Source: Folioceros fuciformis (taxonomy: Eukaryota > Anthocerotophyta > Anthocerotopsida > Anthocerotales). From it: 64,000 nt of DNA. The notes under the pieces are model-generated. The model worked only from the letters and a program-made list of their open reading frames with translations, did no database searches and was not told where the DNA came from. This document shows, piece after piece, positions 1 to 12,006 of the stretch. The position numbers and the translations under genes were made by a program. The stretch's first letter is position 1, and every line of letters begins with the position of its first letter. Location of the stretch: contig JBNGIO010006274.1 in assembly GCA_049999805.1 (NCBI GenBank), positions 205,818 to 269,817 of the forward strand. The letters run 5' to 3'.

Positions 1-432
1 TTTGTCTTTTTGGCAGGCCCTGAATCCCTGGGTCTGAGTAGAAGCCAAACCTGATCTTCTCGATTCCGTTGCGTAGGCAAGACATCAATGCTGAATACAG
101 ATTCTTCCACTTCAGAAGTGCGAACGAGGTTAGCTACCTTTCTCGAGAACACTGTCGCGACGCTATACATTTGGCTATGTTGATCAGGTTGCCAACCCAT
201 TCCTCTTGTTCCCCTTAGGTGCGGATGGACGATGTTGATGCTCTTCTATCCGAATATCGCAAGTTGACTACCTCCAAGGAAGTGAATAGCGTACCCTACT
301 CCCTTGGGCTGCACGACCACGCTGAAGGAATGACAGTTTCCGAATAATGTGTGCCGATCAACAACTCAGGCGGTTCTAAAACCAAAAGAAAGGCTACACA
401 AGATGAAAAGTTGAATTATATCTAAATAATCG
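1..432. other. No gene seen; 3' flank of the DUF662 gene
   Basis: I see no coding exon on either strand here. The part next to position 433 is probably the 3' untranslated region of the minus-strand DUF662 gene. The far left may belong to a neighbouring gene cut by the window edge, but nothing in it could be matched to a family. Confidence 0.4.
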
Positions 433-1322
433 CTATCCAGAAGATTGCCTGTTCATCGCCTCAACGTACACATTCAACTCATCCAGCTTTTGCATCCTCG
501 ATCTTTCGCTTAACGTGACAATCTGGCACAGCCAATAACTAGTGAGTGCATAGATCTCTCACCAACCGTCGATGCGCAGGAAAGAGATAGCGACATGTGG
601 AGCTTTACCTCCATTAACCTGCACACAAGATCTGTTTTGATTTTACTCTTCTCATTGTAAGCATCCACAGCGTCTTTCAACTCCTTTTCCTGCTCATTCG
701 AAGCGGAAGCAGTCTACCTTGAAACGACCGAACAAGAGGATTCAAGAGTTCGGAGTAAAAGGTGACACTTAAACCCTCATACCTTCTTTTCGCAGAGTTG
801 CTTCAACGGTCTCAAATCCCTGTCCACCGTCTCGATCTTCTTTCTGATATCAGCAACCTCTTTCTTGGTAGGATCCTCGAGCCCTTCCAACTCCTGCTCA
901 ACCAAATCACCAGACGATGTTGCGTCACATCCTGCCAATACAAATGCAAAGGAGAAGGATGTGCCAAACTTCCAGTTGCAGCCTTACGTACTCACTCTAC
1001 GCAGTTCATCCAGGCGCCGTGCTTCCTGCTCAACGCGGCTGAGCTGAGCTTCAACCTTCTCCCTCACTTGCAGCTTCCGACGCTGGATCTCCTCCTCTTT
1101 AGCGTGCAACGAGTGCACCGCATTGTCAGCCTGCTCCTCCTTGTTCCTGAACCCATTCACGAGATGCACCGGCACGGAGCGCAACGACCGCTGCTGCTCC
1201 CAGGCTACTTTCTCCTGCTCGGCATCTCGCGTACGCCGGTCGCTATCCTGCGCCTCCTGCTGCAGTGTGTTTCGCAGGCTCCGCTCCAGGCCTGCCGCCA
1301 GAAAGCCTAGATCCGACGTCAT
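433..1322 (-). CDS. DUF662 / RAB6-interacting golgin-like coiled-coil protein
   Basis: Four exons fit frame and splice rules: 996-1322, 783-893, 609-689 and 433-522, giving about 202 residues. Exon 1 starts at the ATG at 1320-1322 (MTSDLGFLAAGLER) and holds an acidic/basic coiled coil with the family stretch AKEEEIQRRKLQVREKVEAQ. Exon 2 carries DPTKKEVADIRKKIETVDRD, exon 3 EKELKDAVDAYNEKSKIK, and exon 4 LSERSRMQKLDELN before the stop. These match, block by block, the plant DUF662 family annotated as RAB6-interacting golgin. The family is predicted to be coiled-coil and Golgi-linked by name only; its plant function is not well established. The protein has no membrane segment or signal peptide. 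It is divergently arranged with the KIN14B-interacting-like gene. The family call is firm; the role is inferred from family naming. Confidence 0.85.
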
Positions 1323-1788
1323 GGTCTCACACCTTACAACTTGCGTTGTTGTCACAGCGTCTGCCTCCCTGTACAAAATGGAAGACTCTCCAAAGCCTCC
1401 ATGAACGACTAATAATATAGTTTTCCTGTCTTTGGACAAACGCGCATGGACCATATGTCATGCATACATACATTTATGTATGAAGACCACGCGAGGTTCT
1501 AAATTTCAATGCGTCCCGCCACAGTGCTTCGAGGCGCGCAAGAGGGGAACTGGGCAAGCCCCGTCTTCAAATTTGCCTACTTTTGTGTTCCTCTGATGCG
1601 GACGAGACATTCGTGCTAGCCTATCTAGTGCAGTGTAGAAGGCAGAGGGCAGAGCAGCGGCGGCGTGATCATGCAGGCTGCTGAAACGCAGCTTCCGCGA
1701 ATGCTCTTGGCTTCGGGACGAGCAGGAGCCAGGCACAGAGACTCAATTGTAGCAGAAGTATAGCACTGCTGCAAAGCCGACATTGCAC
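1323..1788. promoter_or_regulatory. 466-bp divergent intergenic region (shared promoter)
   Basis: This spacer lies between two start codons pointing away from each other (minus-strand ATG at 1322, plus-strand ATG at 1789). It must hold both 5' untranslated regions and both core promoters unless the genes have upstream non-coding exons. I see no clear TATA box, so the elements are not individually assigned. Confidence 0.5.
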
Positions 1789-4700
1789 ATGATGGATATG
1801 AACCGCAGCGGCTCCTGTGCAGCTGAGCAGGAAATCAGAAAGAACCTCGCATTAGAGGCCAGGGTGGGAGCTCATGTGCAGGAGGAAGCAGTATTGCATG
1901 AGCGGGAAAATGTGGGGTCGGGACTGCGCAGCAAGCGCGGAGCTTCCGGGTCACCTGCCATTGATAAGAGCACCGTGAGCATACCGTCTCTGCAGGAAAA
2001 GTTGGGTTGGGGCAGGCGAAGTGGGAATGCAATGCTTCAACGGGCTGCGAGCTCAAACGCGCGGGCTCGCAGGGCCTCTCTAGAATGCCGGCAGGATTGC
2101 AGGGAGTCTATCTCTCTTGGCCGCCGCTTGGTGTCAGTTTCCTCTTCTTCATCTTCTATTTCCACGGACGGGAGAGTGTCCCTCTCTTGCAGCCCGGACG
2201 ACGCTCATCTCTCCAGTATTTCCATGCACAAGAGGCTGTCTATGTTGGAGGAAAGAGTGAGTGGCATTGCAACGGAGCTTAGAGGTACCAAGGACGTGCT
2301 GAATTCGTTCAATCCCGCTTGGTCGAAGGGGCTCTTGGCGGAAATTCAGTCCAAGATTTCCATTTTGGAGACAGCTATGATTCTGCATATGGGAGCAGTT
2401 CCAGCCCCCGTTGCTCAACACAGTAGTTGTGTTACTGGGAATCTTGCAGCTGAGGTCAAACAGGCGAAGGAAAGTTCCGTCCAGGATTTATGCGGCATCC
2501 ACGGCCAGGAGAAGGAAAGCATTGTGGAATTTTGCAAGTGCAAGGTACCGAATGGCACAGTGGAAGCTCGTGATGCAAGCTCCCTGCCGGCAGTTGCACG
2601 CATGCGGCTTGTGACTCAGTCCAATGATGACGGCGGTAAGAATCTGCATAGAAATCTGGATCAAGGACAGTCAATTGAAGAGGAGTTTGTCCGACAGACA
2701 TTGAAGCAGGTTTCAAATGTGCAGGATGTGAATCATTCACCATCTCCTGTAGGGCAAGGGTCCTGCGACTATGATTTGGAGACTGGTACCAGCGTTACCA
2801 GTACGTTATCAGATATTTCACATGCTGGCAATGAGTCAAATCATATGGGTCGCTGCCTGGAGGGCAGTTGCAGGGTTCAATCTGTAGTGAGCACTGCTGA
2901 GCCCCTTTATACCTTGTCTGCGTCGAGAAGTTCCAAGGATCCTAGGACCTTGGAACTCTCAGGGCCTTCGTATGGCTCCGAGGGAGGGAAAGTAAGAAGC
3001 TTCTCTGGGCTTTCTGTCTCGGTCGATATGCAGCTGAACACCGCCCATGTGGAGAGGTGTGGTGCACACGGCATGAATTTTTCTCAGTCAGGTGACAGCA
3101 TTGCATTCTCCTTTGCCTTGCCTGGCATTCGAACTGGGTAATAATCAATCTGGAAATAACCCGTTAAGCTTTGTTGTATCTGCAGAGCCGTGCCAAATCC
3201 CTCCGTCAAATGCTGTGACGCTGATGGGGGGCAAGTCGGACTCCCATGTAGATCCACAGGGAGTAACTTATCCACCTTCACTCAGAGACCCTGCTGGCAA
3301 CAAGTCCGATTCTCTTCCCAGTGATGCCGACGGAGCAATGGAAGAAGGCTGGGAGGATCTCCTGCTCTCGGCTGATCGGTCTGTATCACAGCATTGTGGG
3401 AGCACACTGCCTATTCGGCCAAACAAGCCGGTTATGTCAGAAGATAGACCTTATGGTAAACTGCACAAGATGGGGCACAAAACAGCGACTGCTGGGTGGT
3501 TTGTCTGTGAAGGTGAAGGTGTGGTGCTGGCACATGAGGATGGTTCCTGCTCATTCTACGATGTTGCAAACATGGAGGTAGTGGTTTCACCTCACCTGAA
3601 ACATCTGCCGTTGCATCTGCCTTCACCTGCCGTTGCTGTATAGTTAGTACGTTCCTACTGACAGACCAACCACCTCTGGTTCCTATTTCCAGAGGATGTT
3701 GACGGTCCCCGTTTTTATCAAGGAGGATTGCTAAGAGTCGGTGACATTGGTGAATTTCATTGCAACAGTTGGCTGTGAAGGTTCACGATGAAAAGAATTG
3801 ATCCTCATAGGTCCAGAATGACTGACTTGCGCTGTTGCTCTTTAATGTTATGAGCGTCTTTATGCTGGTCCTGTGCAGACAGATGAGCCATAGAGTTTTT
3901 GTCTGCATGTCATGGAGAAGTGTTCATCTTTGTGGAAGCTTGATACATACTCCTTTGTCTTTAGATACTGAATTTTCTCATTTTCAATGACAGGAGAAGG
4001 TAGAATTCAGAAGTCCACTAGGATTGGGACCTGGTGCTTGGCAAGACTGCTGGCTCATCAGAGCAGCTGGTGCCGATGGGCGCTCCAGCAAGTATGTAGT
4101 GGCAGCATCTGCTGCGGGAGCTACTGATGCCGGCTTCTGTATATGGGACTTCCAGGAGAGGAATGTCGCTGCTTACCATTGTGAGACCTCCTCTGTGCAG
4201 CCCAGTGCAGCTACAACACAGGTGTCCAGCATTGCAAATGTTTCCCGCCAAGGCCTATTTGAACGTCAGTATGCAGCCCAGAGATTTGAAAGTAGTCCCA
4301 CCCTGAAGTCTATCCAGGCATATCCAATGAAGAGTCTCAAGAGTACAGCTTCTGATGGTCCACTCTGGTGGTACAAACCCTGTGGTCCCCTTCTTGCGTC
4401 AGCGGGAAGTGGCCTGAATACCTTGGCTCTCTATGACGTACGGGATGGGGACATCGTGACTCGATGGCAGGGTCACAGGAGGGTTGCTGGTTTGAAATTC
4501 TGTAGTCCACTGCAATGGAGAGACAAAGGGAAAATCGTGGTTGCCTGCGAGGAATCTGTTGGAGTGTGGGATGTGAATACAATGGCAGCTCGGAGCATTC
4601 ATAGTGTCAATTTCTCAGGCAGTGCGTTTTCTGCTATGCACATTCCTAACGCAGATGCTGAATGCAGTGGAGGTGTCTGGCAAAGGTAAGTTCAGCCTGC

Positions 4701-5326
4701 CGGTATCTTTCGGTGATCTGTTACTCTCACTGTCCGATGCAGCGTAAGTAGCCTCTATCCTGAGAGTCCTTTTTCGAGCTTGCTGCTGACAGCACATTTC
4801 CTGTCGCAGGAGACCTGCTTCAGAGAATGGCAAATGTGACGGGGTGCTTTGCAGCGAACGAGCCATTAACATACTTGATTTTCGTCTCCCAACTGCTGTG
4901 GCCTTGAGGATACCTATGGCCTGTGAAGAGATTCAGTGCATTTATGCCAACGGAGATTCAATATTTACCGGTGTCAGAGCCCAAGGGAGTCTGGCTCTCT
5001 CCCCAGGTTCCAAAAGTGACCAGCATGGCGTATTGCAATGGTCAATTCGGCAAGGCAAGCCTATGTGCGCTTACAACATACTTGGACGTGGTGAAGTCAA
5101 CTCAGTCCGCCAAGTGTGGGGTTCCTCTGAGACGGTAATGGCAGCGGACAACGATGGGCTATGTGTCTTTGATGCAGCAACAGGGTTTGACGGCCAACAG
5201 GCAGGCATACGCGCAACAATTCCGAACGGGGCCAATAGCCTCGTCGATCCTAGCTTTGACTACTCTTGCTCCCGAATACTGCTGATATCAAGAGATCGGC
5301 CGGCCGGCTGGTGTTATTGGCCTTAG
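1789..5326 (+). CDS. KIN14B-interacting protein At4g14310-like (WD40-repeat-like)
   Basis: Four exons join in frame: 1789-3091, 3186-3577, 3994-4685 and 4810-5326, about 967 residues, close to the Arabidopsis homologue (about 920). The start is ATG at 1789 (MMDMNRSGS). The first ~430 residues are Ser-rich and low in conserved motifs, with a short helical stretch around MHKRLSMLEERVSGIATELR. From exon 2 on, the conserved part matches At4g14310 closely: LAHEDGSCSFYDVANME, then WQDCWLIRAAGADGRSSKYV, WWYKPCGPLL, LYDVRDGDIV, SPLQWRDKGKIVVACEES and the ending SCSRILLISRDRPAGW. These are degenerate WD40-type beta-propeller blades. In Arabidopsis the protein is named as an interactor of kinesin KIN14B, suggesting a link to microtubules or chloroplast movement; that role is knowledge of the family, not seen here. 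Confidence 0.88.
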
Positions 5327-6474
5327 CGGTCTGTCTGTCCGTCGAAGACAGAGCGGTCGATGCAGCCATGCATGTTTGGGAACCGTGTTTGATACGTCTC
5401 GTATGACTTCAAAGTTTTGTGTCTTGGTCAGGTTCCGAGCTGCACATGCCTCCAAGAAGGCTAACATAGCCTCCTCGCACCAAGACTGAAGGCCAGGCCA
5501 TGGCGTCACTCCGCTCTCGAGCTCCGGTTTCGTTGTGGTCCAAGATGCCCACTTATCCTTTGGCTGTAGGTAGTCTTGCAGTACGAGTAAAGGCTACCGA
5601 GGGTGTTCGATGTGTGTCAGTGGCAGAACAGTTCACGTTGCGTGTGTTGGCTGCTGGCTTGGATCAGTGGATCGATTCAAGAGTCTCGCAAACACTACAA
5701 GTGTCTGTTGTTGCTCGGTAGTCACTGGTTTCTAGTAAGTCTCTCCTAACCACTCGTTTTACCCTACTTGATCGGACCAGAATTCATGGGAATACCGAAG
5801 ATCAGGAAAAGTGTGAAACCATAGTGCCATTGTAAGTTGGGGTTTAAAATTCAAGCGACTCTCACGGGGTCTTGCCGATCTTATCTCTTGCTAAGGAACA
5901 AATATTTAGCAAGAACAAATATTCTTAAAGTTTCTTGATATGAAAATAATAGAAATAATAGATTAGAGAGGGAGTTTATGGAAATAATAGAAATAATAGA
6001 TTAGAGAGGGAGTTTCGTGACGTGAAAATAATAGAAGAGCAAGACAAAATGCAGCCTTTCCTCATTCATCTTGCCTACATTATATATTTTATGTTACCTT
6101 ATACGACATATCGTAGTATACCATGTTAGGTACATAAGTACGTAGTGCAACTTGTACATTGCATATTTTATGCTACCTTGCACTATGTTGTGTTGTATTG
6201 TGTTGTGTTGTGTCATCTTGCGTTGTGTGCTTGCGGATGCACATACATGTGATTTGACATGTTTGCACTTCAAAGTTCATTCTTGAATTTTGTAATATAT
6301 TCATAAACAAGCGCTCACCTTGACTTTGTTGCAACGGGTTATCACGCTTCTTTTCTTGCAGAATAAAATAATTATAATTATAATTATAACAAATTTGATC
6401 TAAATGAAAGTATGACACCACACAAAAAACAAAAAGAGATGCCTTCTGGCATTTTACGGGGTTGCCACGTAGAT
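5327..6474. other. AT-rich spacer with a 41-bp tandem repeat
   Basis: The region holds the 3' flank of the WD40-like gene and no recognisable gene. A short open frame at 5500-5721 has no family features and is probably 3' untranslated sequence. At about 5938-6018 a 41-bp unit (aaataatagaaataatagat followed by tagagagggagttt) occurs twice in tandem. A TTGTG/GTGTT-rich microsatellite lies at about 6182-6230. Confidence 0.55.
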
Positions 6475-6874
6475 NNNNNNNNNNNNNNNNNNNNNNNNNN
6501 NNNNNNNNNNNNNNNNNNNNNNNNNNNNNNNNNNNNNNNNNNNNNNNNNNNNNNNNNNNNNNNNNNNNNNNNNNNNNNNNNNNNNNNNNNNNNNNNNNNN
6601 NNNNNNNNNNNNNNNNNNNNNNNNNNNNNNNNNNNNNNNNNNNNNNNNNNNNNNNNNNNNNNNNNNNNNNNNNNNNNNNNNNNNNNNNNNNNNNNNNNNN
6701 NNNNNNNNNNNNNNNNNNNNNNNNNNNNNNNNNNNNNNNNNNNNNNNNNNNNNNNNNNNNNNNNNNNNNNNNNNNNNNNNNNNNNNNNNNNNNNNNNNNN
6801 NNNNNNNNNNNNNNNNNNNNNNNNNNNNNNNNNNNNNNNNNNNNNNNNNNNNNNNNNNNNNNNNNNNNNNNNNN
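6475..6874. other. Assembly gap, 400 N
   Basis: Four hundred consecutive undetermined bases. Apparent open frames across the gap are meaningless. Confidence 0.99.
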
Positions 6875-7067
6875 AGCCTGAACATACCATGGATTATGGA
6901 TTACGGTATTTGGATCCTATTCATAAAGTTTTCTCAATCTTCTACGTCTTCTTCTTTGGCTTAGCATCCTTCGAACATATATGAGTTATCATACTTGCAT
7001 GAAATTAACGTATATAATCAAAATGTATCATACATGCTTGATAATATCAATACTATGTCGAGCACTG

Positions 7068-7645
7068 CTCTCGCATGTTATGTGGCTATTCTCAAGATAT
7101 CACAAGACTAGTACTAGACTAGCTACTCATTTTGAGGGATGTTATTCAGCCCGATGCATGCTATGTTTGTTTGCCTGCTCTCGTATGTTATGTGGCTATT
7201 CTCAAGATATCACAAGACTAGTACTAGACTAGCTACTCATTTTGCGGGGATGTTATTCAGCCTGATGCATGCTATGTTTGTTTGCCTGCTCTCATATGTT
7301 ATGTGGCTATTCTCAAGAGATCACAAGACTAGTACTAGACTAGCTACTCATTTTGAGAGGATGTTATTCAGCCCGATGCATGCTATGTTTGTTTGCCTAC
7401 TCTCGTATGTTATGTGGCTATTCTCAAGAGATCACAAGACTAGTACTAGACTAGCTACTCATTTTTGAGGGATATTATTCAGCCCGATGCATGCTATGTT
7501 TGTTTGCCTGCTCTCGTATGTTATGTGGCTATTCTCAAGAGATCACAAGACTAGTACTAGACTAGCTACTCATTCATTTTGAGGGATGTTATTCAGCCCG
7601 ATGCATGATGTTATTCAGCCCGATGCATGCTATGTTTGTTTGCTT
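7068..7645. repeat. 111-bp tandem minisatellite, about five copies
   Basis: The unit begins ctctcgtatgttatgtggct, continues with ttctcaagagatcacaagac, a palindrome-rich tagtactagactagctac, then cattttgagggatgttattc and agcccgatgcatgctatg. Copies start at about 7068, 7178, 7289, 7400 and 7511, so the period is 110-111 bp. Copies differ at only a few bases. A shortened, rearranged tail runs to about 7645. Because 111 is divisible by three, an open frame runs through the copies; it shows no codon or family features and I do not call it a gene. Confidence 0.93.
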
Positions 7646-8077
7646 TTGAATAGCATGCGATCACGAGACTGGTGCATGAGTTTAGGGTTACCCTATATAT
7701 ATATTCTAAACCCCAAGCCCTATAGAGAGGTTTTAAAAAAATACTTCAAAGTATTTAAAAAATAAATATTTAAATAAAATTGAAACCCTAACTAATAAAT
7801 ATAGCATACATAACCATTATAAATTAATCTAATTAATAAACATAGCATACATGATCATTATAAATTAACACTCTTAACTAAGTATGCTGAGATACGTTTT
7901 CCGTTCTCTTTCCCTTTAGTCCCTCCCTCTCTTGAATATATTGATAATCTTTCTCTTGAATTGGATTTGTATTTTCTTAATACATCGATGATACAACATG
8001 ATCACCTACCAATCCCTGGTCCATAGATACCCGAGAGAGCATGGAACTTGGTGTCCCCAGAGCTGCTATCTCAGGTT
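7646..8077. other. AT-rich spacer, no gene seen
   Basis: This stretch contains an A/T-rich block (about 7680-7890), with tatatatat at 7697-7705 and the near-repeat aaatatagcatacataacca/aacatagcatacatgatca at 7797 and 7837. No coding exon was recognised. The right end is probably the 3' flank of the SUMO ligase gene. Confidence 0.5.
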
Positions 8078-8201
8078 CTGCATTGGATCACAGCAAAGGG
8101 AGGAGCAACCTACGTACCAGTGGACGCAGGGGAAGAGTTCTGCACTGGATCACAGCAAAGGGAGGAGCAACCTATGTACCAGTGGACGTAGGGGAAGAGA
8201 C
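8078..8201. repeat. 62-bp tandem duplication at the SUMO ligase stop codon
   Basis: Two adjacent copies of a 62-bp unit (ctgcattggatcacagcaaa...) start at 8078 and 8140 and differ at about four bases. The minus-strand stop codon at 8172-8174 lies in the copy that is read first; the second copy is then in the 3' untranslated region. An equivalent cta triplet sits at 8110-8112. Confidence 0.85.
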
Positions 8202-11200
8202 GCCCACCATGTGCCAGTCCGGGTGTGCGAGTTGCATAGGCTCGACATACGCGCCCTCCTGAAGAGAGAGTGTTCGAGGTCCGATCCTTGGTGATCCATT
8301 GTCCTGTACCAGTTCAGTCTCCGAGACCGAAGGCACAGATCCTGGTTCATGGAATGGATGAATGGCTCCGGAGCCACTAAGTGCAAAGGTAGACTCTGCC
8401 CTTGCTAAACCCATCGGACTTCCCAAAGACGACGTCGCCCAATCTTGTTGGTAAAGAGTGTCAGAGGAACCCAAGCCTGCATCGCTCTCCCTGGATGAGG
8501 GCATCTCGCCAGGAAGTGGACAGTGTGCCATGGCTGCCGCGGCAGCCGAGGTAGAGGACCCAGAAGGAAAAAACGACATTCCCGGTGCTGAACCTTCGCC
8601 GTGATAATGGGCTCTAACATGCTCCTCAATGCCAAACATCACACGGGCGTCTTCACCAAGTGCTCCAATTCCTGTCCCAAGGGCTGGAGAGGAGACCACC
8701 ACTTCTCCAAAAATCTCTGATCCGCATGCCACCATCGCTAGAGAGTTCGATACCCATCCATCCGTTGCCACAGACCCTGGCCGCAATGCGGCAGAATCAA
8801 ACGACCAGGGTACACTGGACACAACAGGCTTCCAATCAATAGCTTCGTTCACCACTTCTCTGTCACTCGATGCCGGCTCGTCACTCTCTGTAGACATATC
8901 TATTACGGGATACGGCAGCGAAGGGCTACTACAGGTGACCCCTGTCGCTGAGATTCTAGCAATGGATACAAATGGAGTTGCATCTCCTCTGTCCGGCGGG
9001 GCGGCCTCCCATGATCCATCCGGAAATACCATAACATCCACAACATTTACCGTTGTGTCCTTCAGCACCTGCAATCAGGATACAGGTTTCGATCAATGAA
9101 CCATACGAGACAGGGAAAATGGGTGACTGCAGTAAGGGAAGGCCAGTCGTTGCCATGAACCTTTGCCATCTGGACGTCAAGCCGAAGATCTGGAAAGCTC
9201 ACAGGCGTGGTGCAGTACGGACAGCGCCAGGCAGGCCTCCTCTTGTTGATTTCAAGAAAGCTGTCGTAGTCAAAACACTGCTCACTACAGGTCAGCTATG
9301 TGAAGACAGCGACTCCTGCAAGCGACTGCGAAAATGAAGAGTTCAATACCTGATGATGTTTGCATAAAGCTCCTTTCACAGGAGTGCTTATACGCTTATG
9401 ACTGGCAAACCGAAGGAGAGTGTTAACATTCTTGACACACGCATCAAGGAACAGGGGCCATGTACTCGTTTCGAAATTCCCCTGACACCAGAAGACCAGT
9501 TTGCCGGTAATAACAAATGCAGGCAGCAGCCGAGGTTCACCTGATTGGGCAGCGTAAAGACACCCTCGAAGCGCACTCAATGACATCTTCATCGTCAGTT
9601 GCAACAGCACTGTTTGCTGCCACAGATGCACACAGTTCAGGCATCCTTGGCTTGGCTGCTGGAACAGCATGAACATGCGTTATAACGAACTGACACCTGT
9701 TCCAGCTTCGGGCCGGGGCATAGTGTACTCTGGTAGCTTGAACATTCTTCCCGATTTAAGCGTTGACGTGATGGCAATAGCGATTGTGTAGGCATCTACA
9801 TCACATATAAATTGTTCATAGCTGAACTGAGTTTCTAATCTTGTCTACATCACACATGAATGGTTCATATCTGAATTGAGTTTCTCAGCTTATCTTGGCA
9901 CTACCTTTGAGCAGGGCGGATCCCAAGAACACACATACCTGGGAAGTCACCTATGACTTGCAGCACGTTGAGCCCCTGACGAACAAAATGCGTAACATCA
10001 GTGGGCACCTGAGGCCCAGAATCCTGGACAAGGACCCCAAAAGAACTATTAGATAAGTCGATATGCACTCTCCCCCGCCGTGCCACCCCCACCGTCTGGA
10101 ATTCCACTACGCAAATTTTGCAAGCAGGAACAGGGTTGTGGATTGCACTCACCGTAGAAATGACCGTCCTCTTTTCCAGACCTCTTCCATTCACCAGAAT
10201 ACTGGACAAAGTACAGAAACAGAGACAAGAACATAATAACTAACAAAAGCTTGGAAACGAAAGCGTTCGCATGTTCAAAGTTTGCTCAAAAGAGACATGC
10301 CACACCAGGTCCCGCATAACTACCACCACAACTTCCTGGGAAACAGAAAACAGAAACACAGTTTCCATACTTGGCGTGAGGCGGTGAGACGAGGCAAGAC
10401 GACGTTTCAGTGTTCTTGGGGAAGACAAACAACCTCTGCCAAAAAGGGACGGATTGAATTTAATGGGAAAGTTGGACGCCAGATTCCATCACCAGATCTG
10501 CGTTACTTCATTTTTCATATAGTAGAAAAAATCAGCTATCAGGAGCTGCGAGCGGCACGAAACAGCGGTAACCATGACATACCAGGCGCTCCTGATTGCT
10601 ACCAAGTGGCGGCACGTTGAAATCACGGAGCAAGACCTCGTAACCAAGCTGACATACCAACATAGTGTGCTGTCATGTCAGTTCTCAAAATATGCTTTCA
10701 TGCAAGTCTACAAGACTTCCACAAGACAGAAGGGGAAAGCGAGCCATCAGCTACCTTGACATCTACTGATAAGATGACTGAGCTTACTTTCAACCAAGGA
10801 AGGTATCTGCATCAAATTGGTTAGTGAGTGACTGTATGCCTCCTCTTTTGAGGAGACAGACAAGATGCTGAGCTGACCATCACACCCCGTCGAAAACATA
10901 CACAATATCTGGGACGACGCAGCTCTTGCTTTCCCAGGGCCAAACCACATCTACACCCGATAAACTGGCGGCCAACGTTTGTAAAAGACTCCTAGGGACT
11001 GTATGGATACCTGTCACTTATCTGATTGATGACCTCTGTGGTGTCCTGTGCTCCAGCATTGATGGGTAGTTCCGGAGAAGACGAAGAGTGATTGTCTTCG
11101 ACAAAGTATGCTGTAAACTGTAGCGACCAATGGCACACAAGACGATCTGTTACGACTGCAGTGTCCAGTGATGAGAAAGAGTAAGCGCCGTAGAAGGATG

Positions 11201-11789
11201 GGACAGGTGCCTCACAGTATGGAAGCTAGCCAGTAGCTCCTCAGCATCTGCAGCTTGGAACCACCCGGCAGAGGAGGCACTCTACGCAGCGGTGAGTGAA
11301 AACACGGTTACTGCGATTCAAAGCCGTCCTGCAGCGACGACGACATGCACAGGCCCAGCATACCTTGAGAGAGAGGAGTAGCACCATAATCGCTGGCCGT
11401 AGACTGACATCTTCCTTCACAAGGCAGACCTGCAACAAGAATTGTGTGTGTGGTATGGTAACCTGCGAATGACGAGGAAGCAACACGGGTCAAGATTTCC
11501 GAAACACACCAGCCGGAAGAGCTGCACGATGTTCGGAGTCACCGATGGCACCAGGCCGCTGGTCACGGCACGATCGACCAGCCTGTGCACAAGAGAATCG
11601 GAGTTAAGGTGATGATGGAGCACCGTGCAAAGCTGCGGAGTGCGGACGTCAGAAGAGGTACCGAGAGAGGTGGACGAAATCTTGCTTGAGATCTGGTTTT
11701 TGAGCACCAGGGCCCGGAACGAGCTTGGTTAAGAGGGAGGCAACCAGATCCGAGAGTCGGTCGTTAAGCTGCGGCTGTGGTGCTACCAT
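8172..11789 (-). CDS. PIAL1/2-type E4 SUMO-protein ligase with SP-RING finger
   Basis: A multi-exon gene. The best exons are 11510-11632, 11364-11429, 11216-11281, further exons across 9900-11100, the exon ending near 9568, then 9161-9277 and the last exon 8172-9068. The N-terminal helical domain shows KEDVSLRPAIMVLLLSLK and SAGWFQAADAEELLASF. The middle PINIT-like part shows NTETSSCLVSPP, LVNGRGLEKRTVIST joined to DSGPQVPTDVTHF, and NVLQVIGDFPG. The SP-RING has ASRVSLRCPI spliced to SHKRISTPVKGALCKHHQ, then CFDYDSFLEINKRRPAWRCP and YCTT, with the Cys/His ligands visible, then VFPDGSWEA. The tail of about 250 residues is Ser/Gly-rich. In Arabidopsis PIAL proteins promote SUMO chain formation in the nucleus. 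The acidic TDDEDVIEC before the RING may be a SUMO-interaction motif. The ATG at 11789 (MVAPQPQLNDRLSDLV) is likely, but its junction to exon 2 shows an unresolved frame change near 11633-11662. Confidence 0.85.
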
Positions 11790-12006
11790 GGTGGGTGCTA
11801 TTGCCGAGCGGGGGCTTCACGAAGTTCCGTAGTAACCGATAGGTCTTAAGGCGGGTGGGTGGGCAAGGCTACGACGAAGTGAAGGCTGTCCAACCCGTTG
11901 GTGCAGGATGCCTCCGTATAAGATGGAGATGGAGTGCACGGCCTACTGCAGGTAGGGATTTCATGGCACGGCAGGACAGGGCCGTTGCTGGGGGAATTTG
12001 TGACGT

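Noticed and set aside
7139-7468. A repeated hydrophobic frame with units like MHAMFVCLLSYVMWLFSR
   Set aside because: The frame is a by-product of a 111-bp minisatellite whose unit is divisible by three; no start context or family match.
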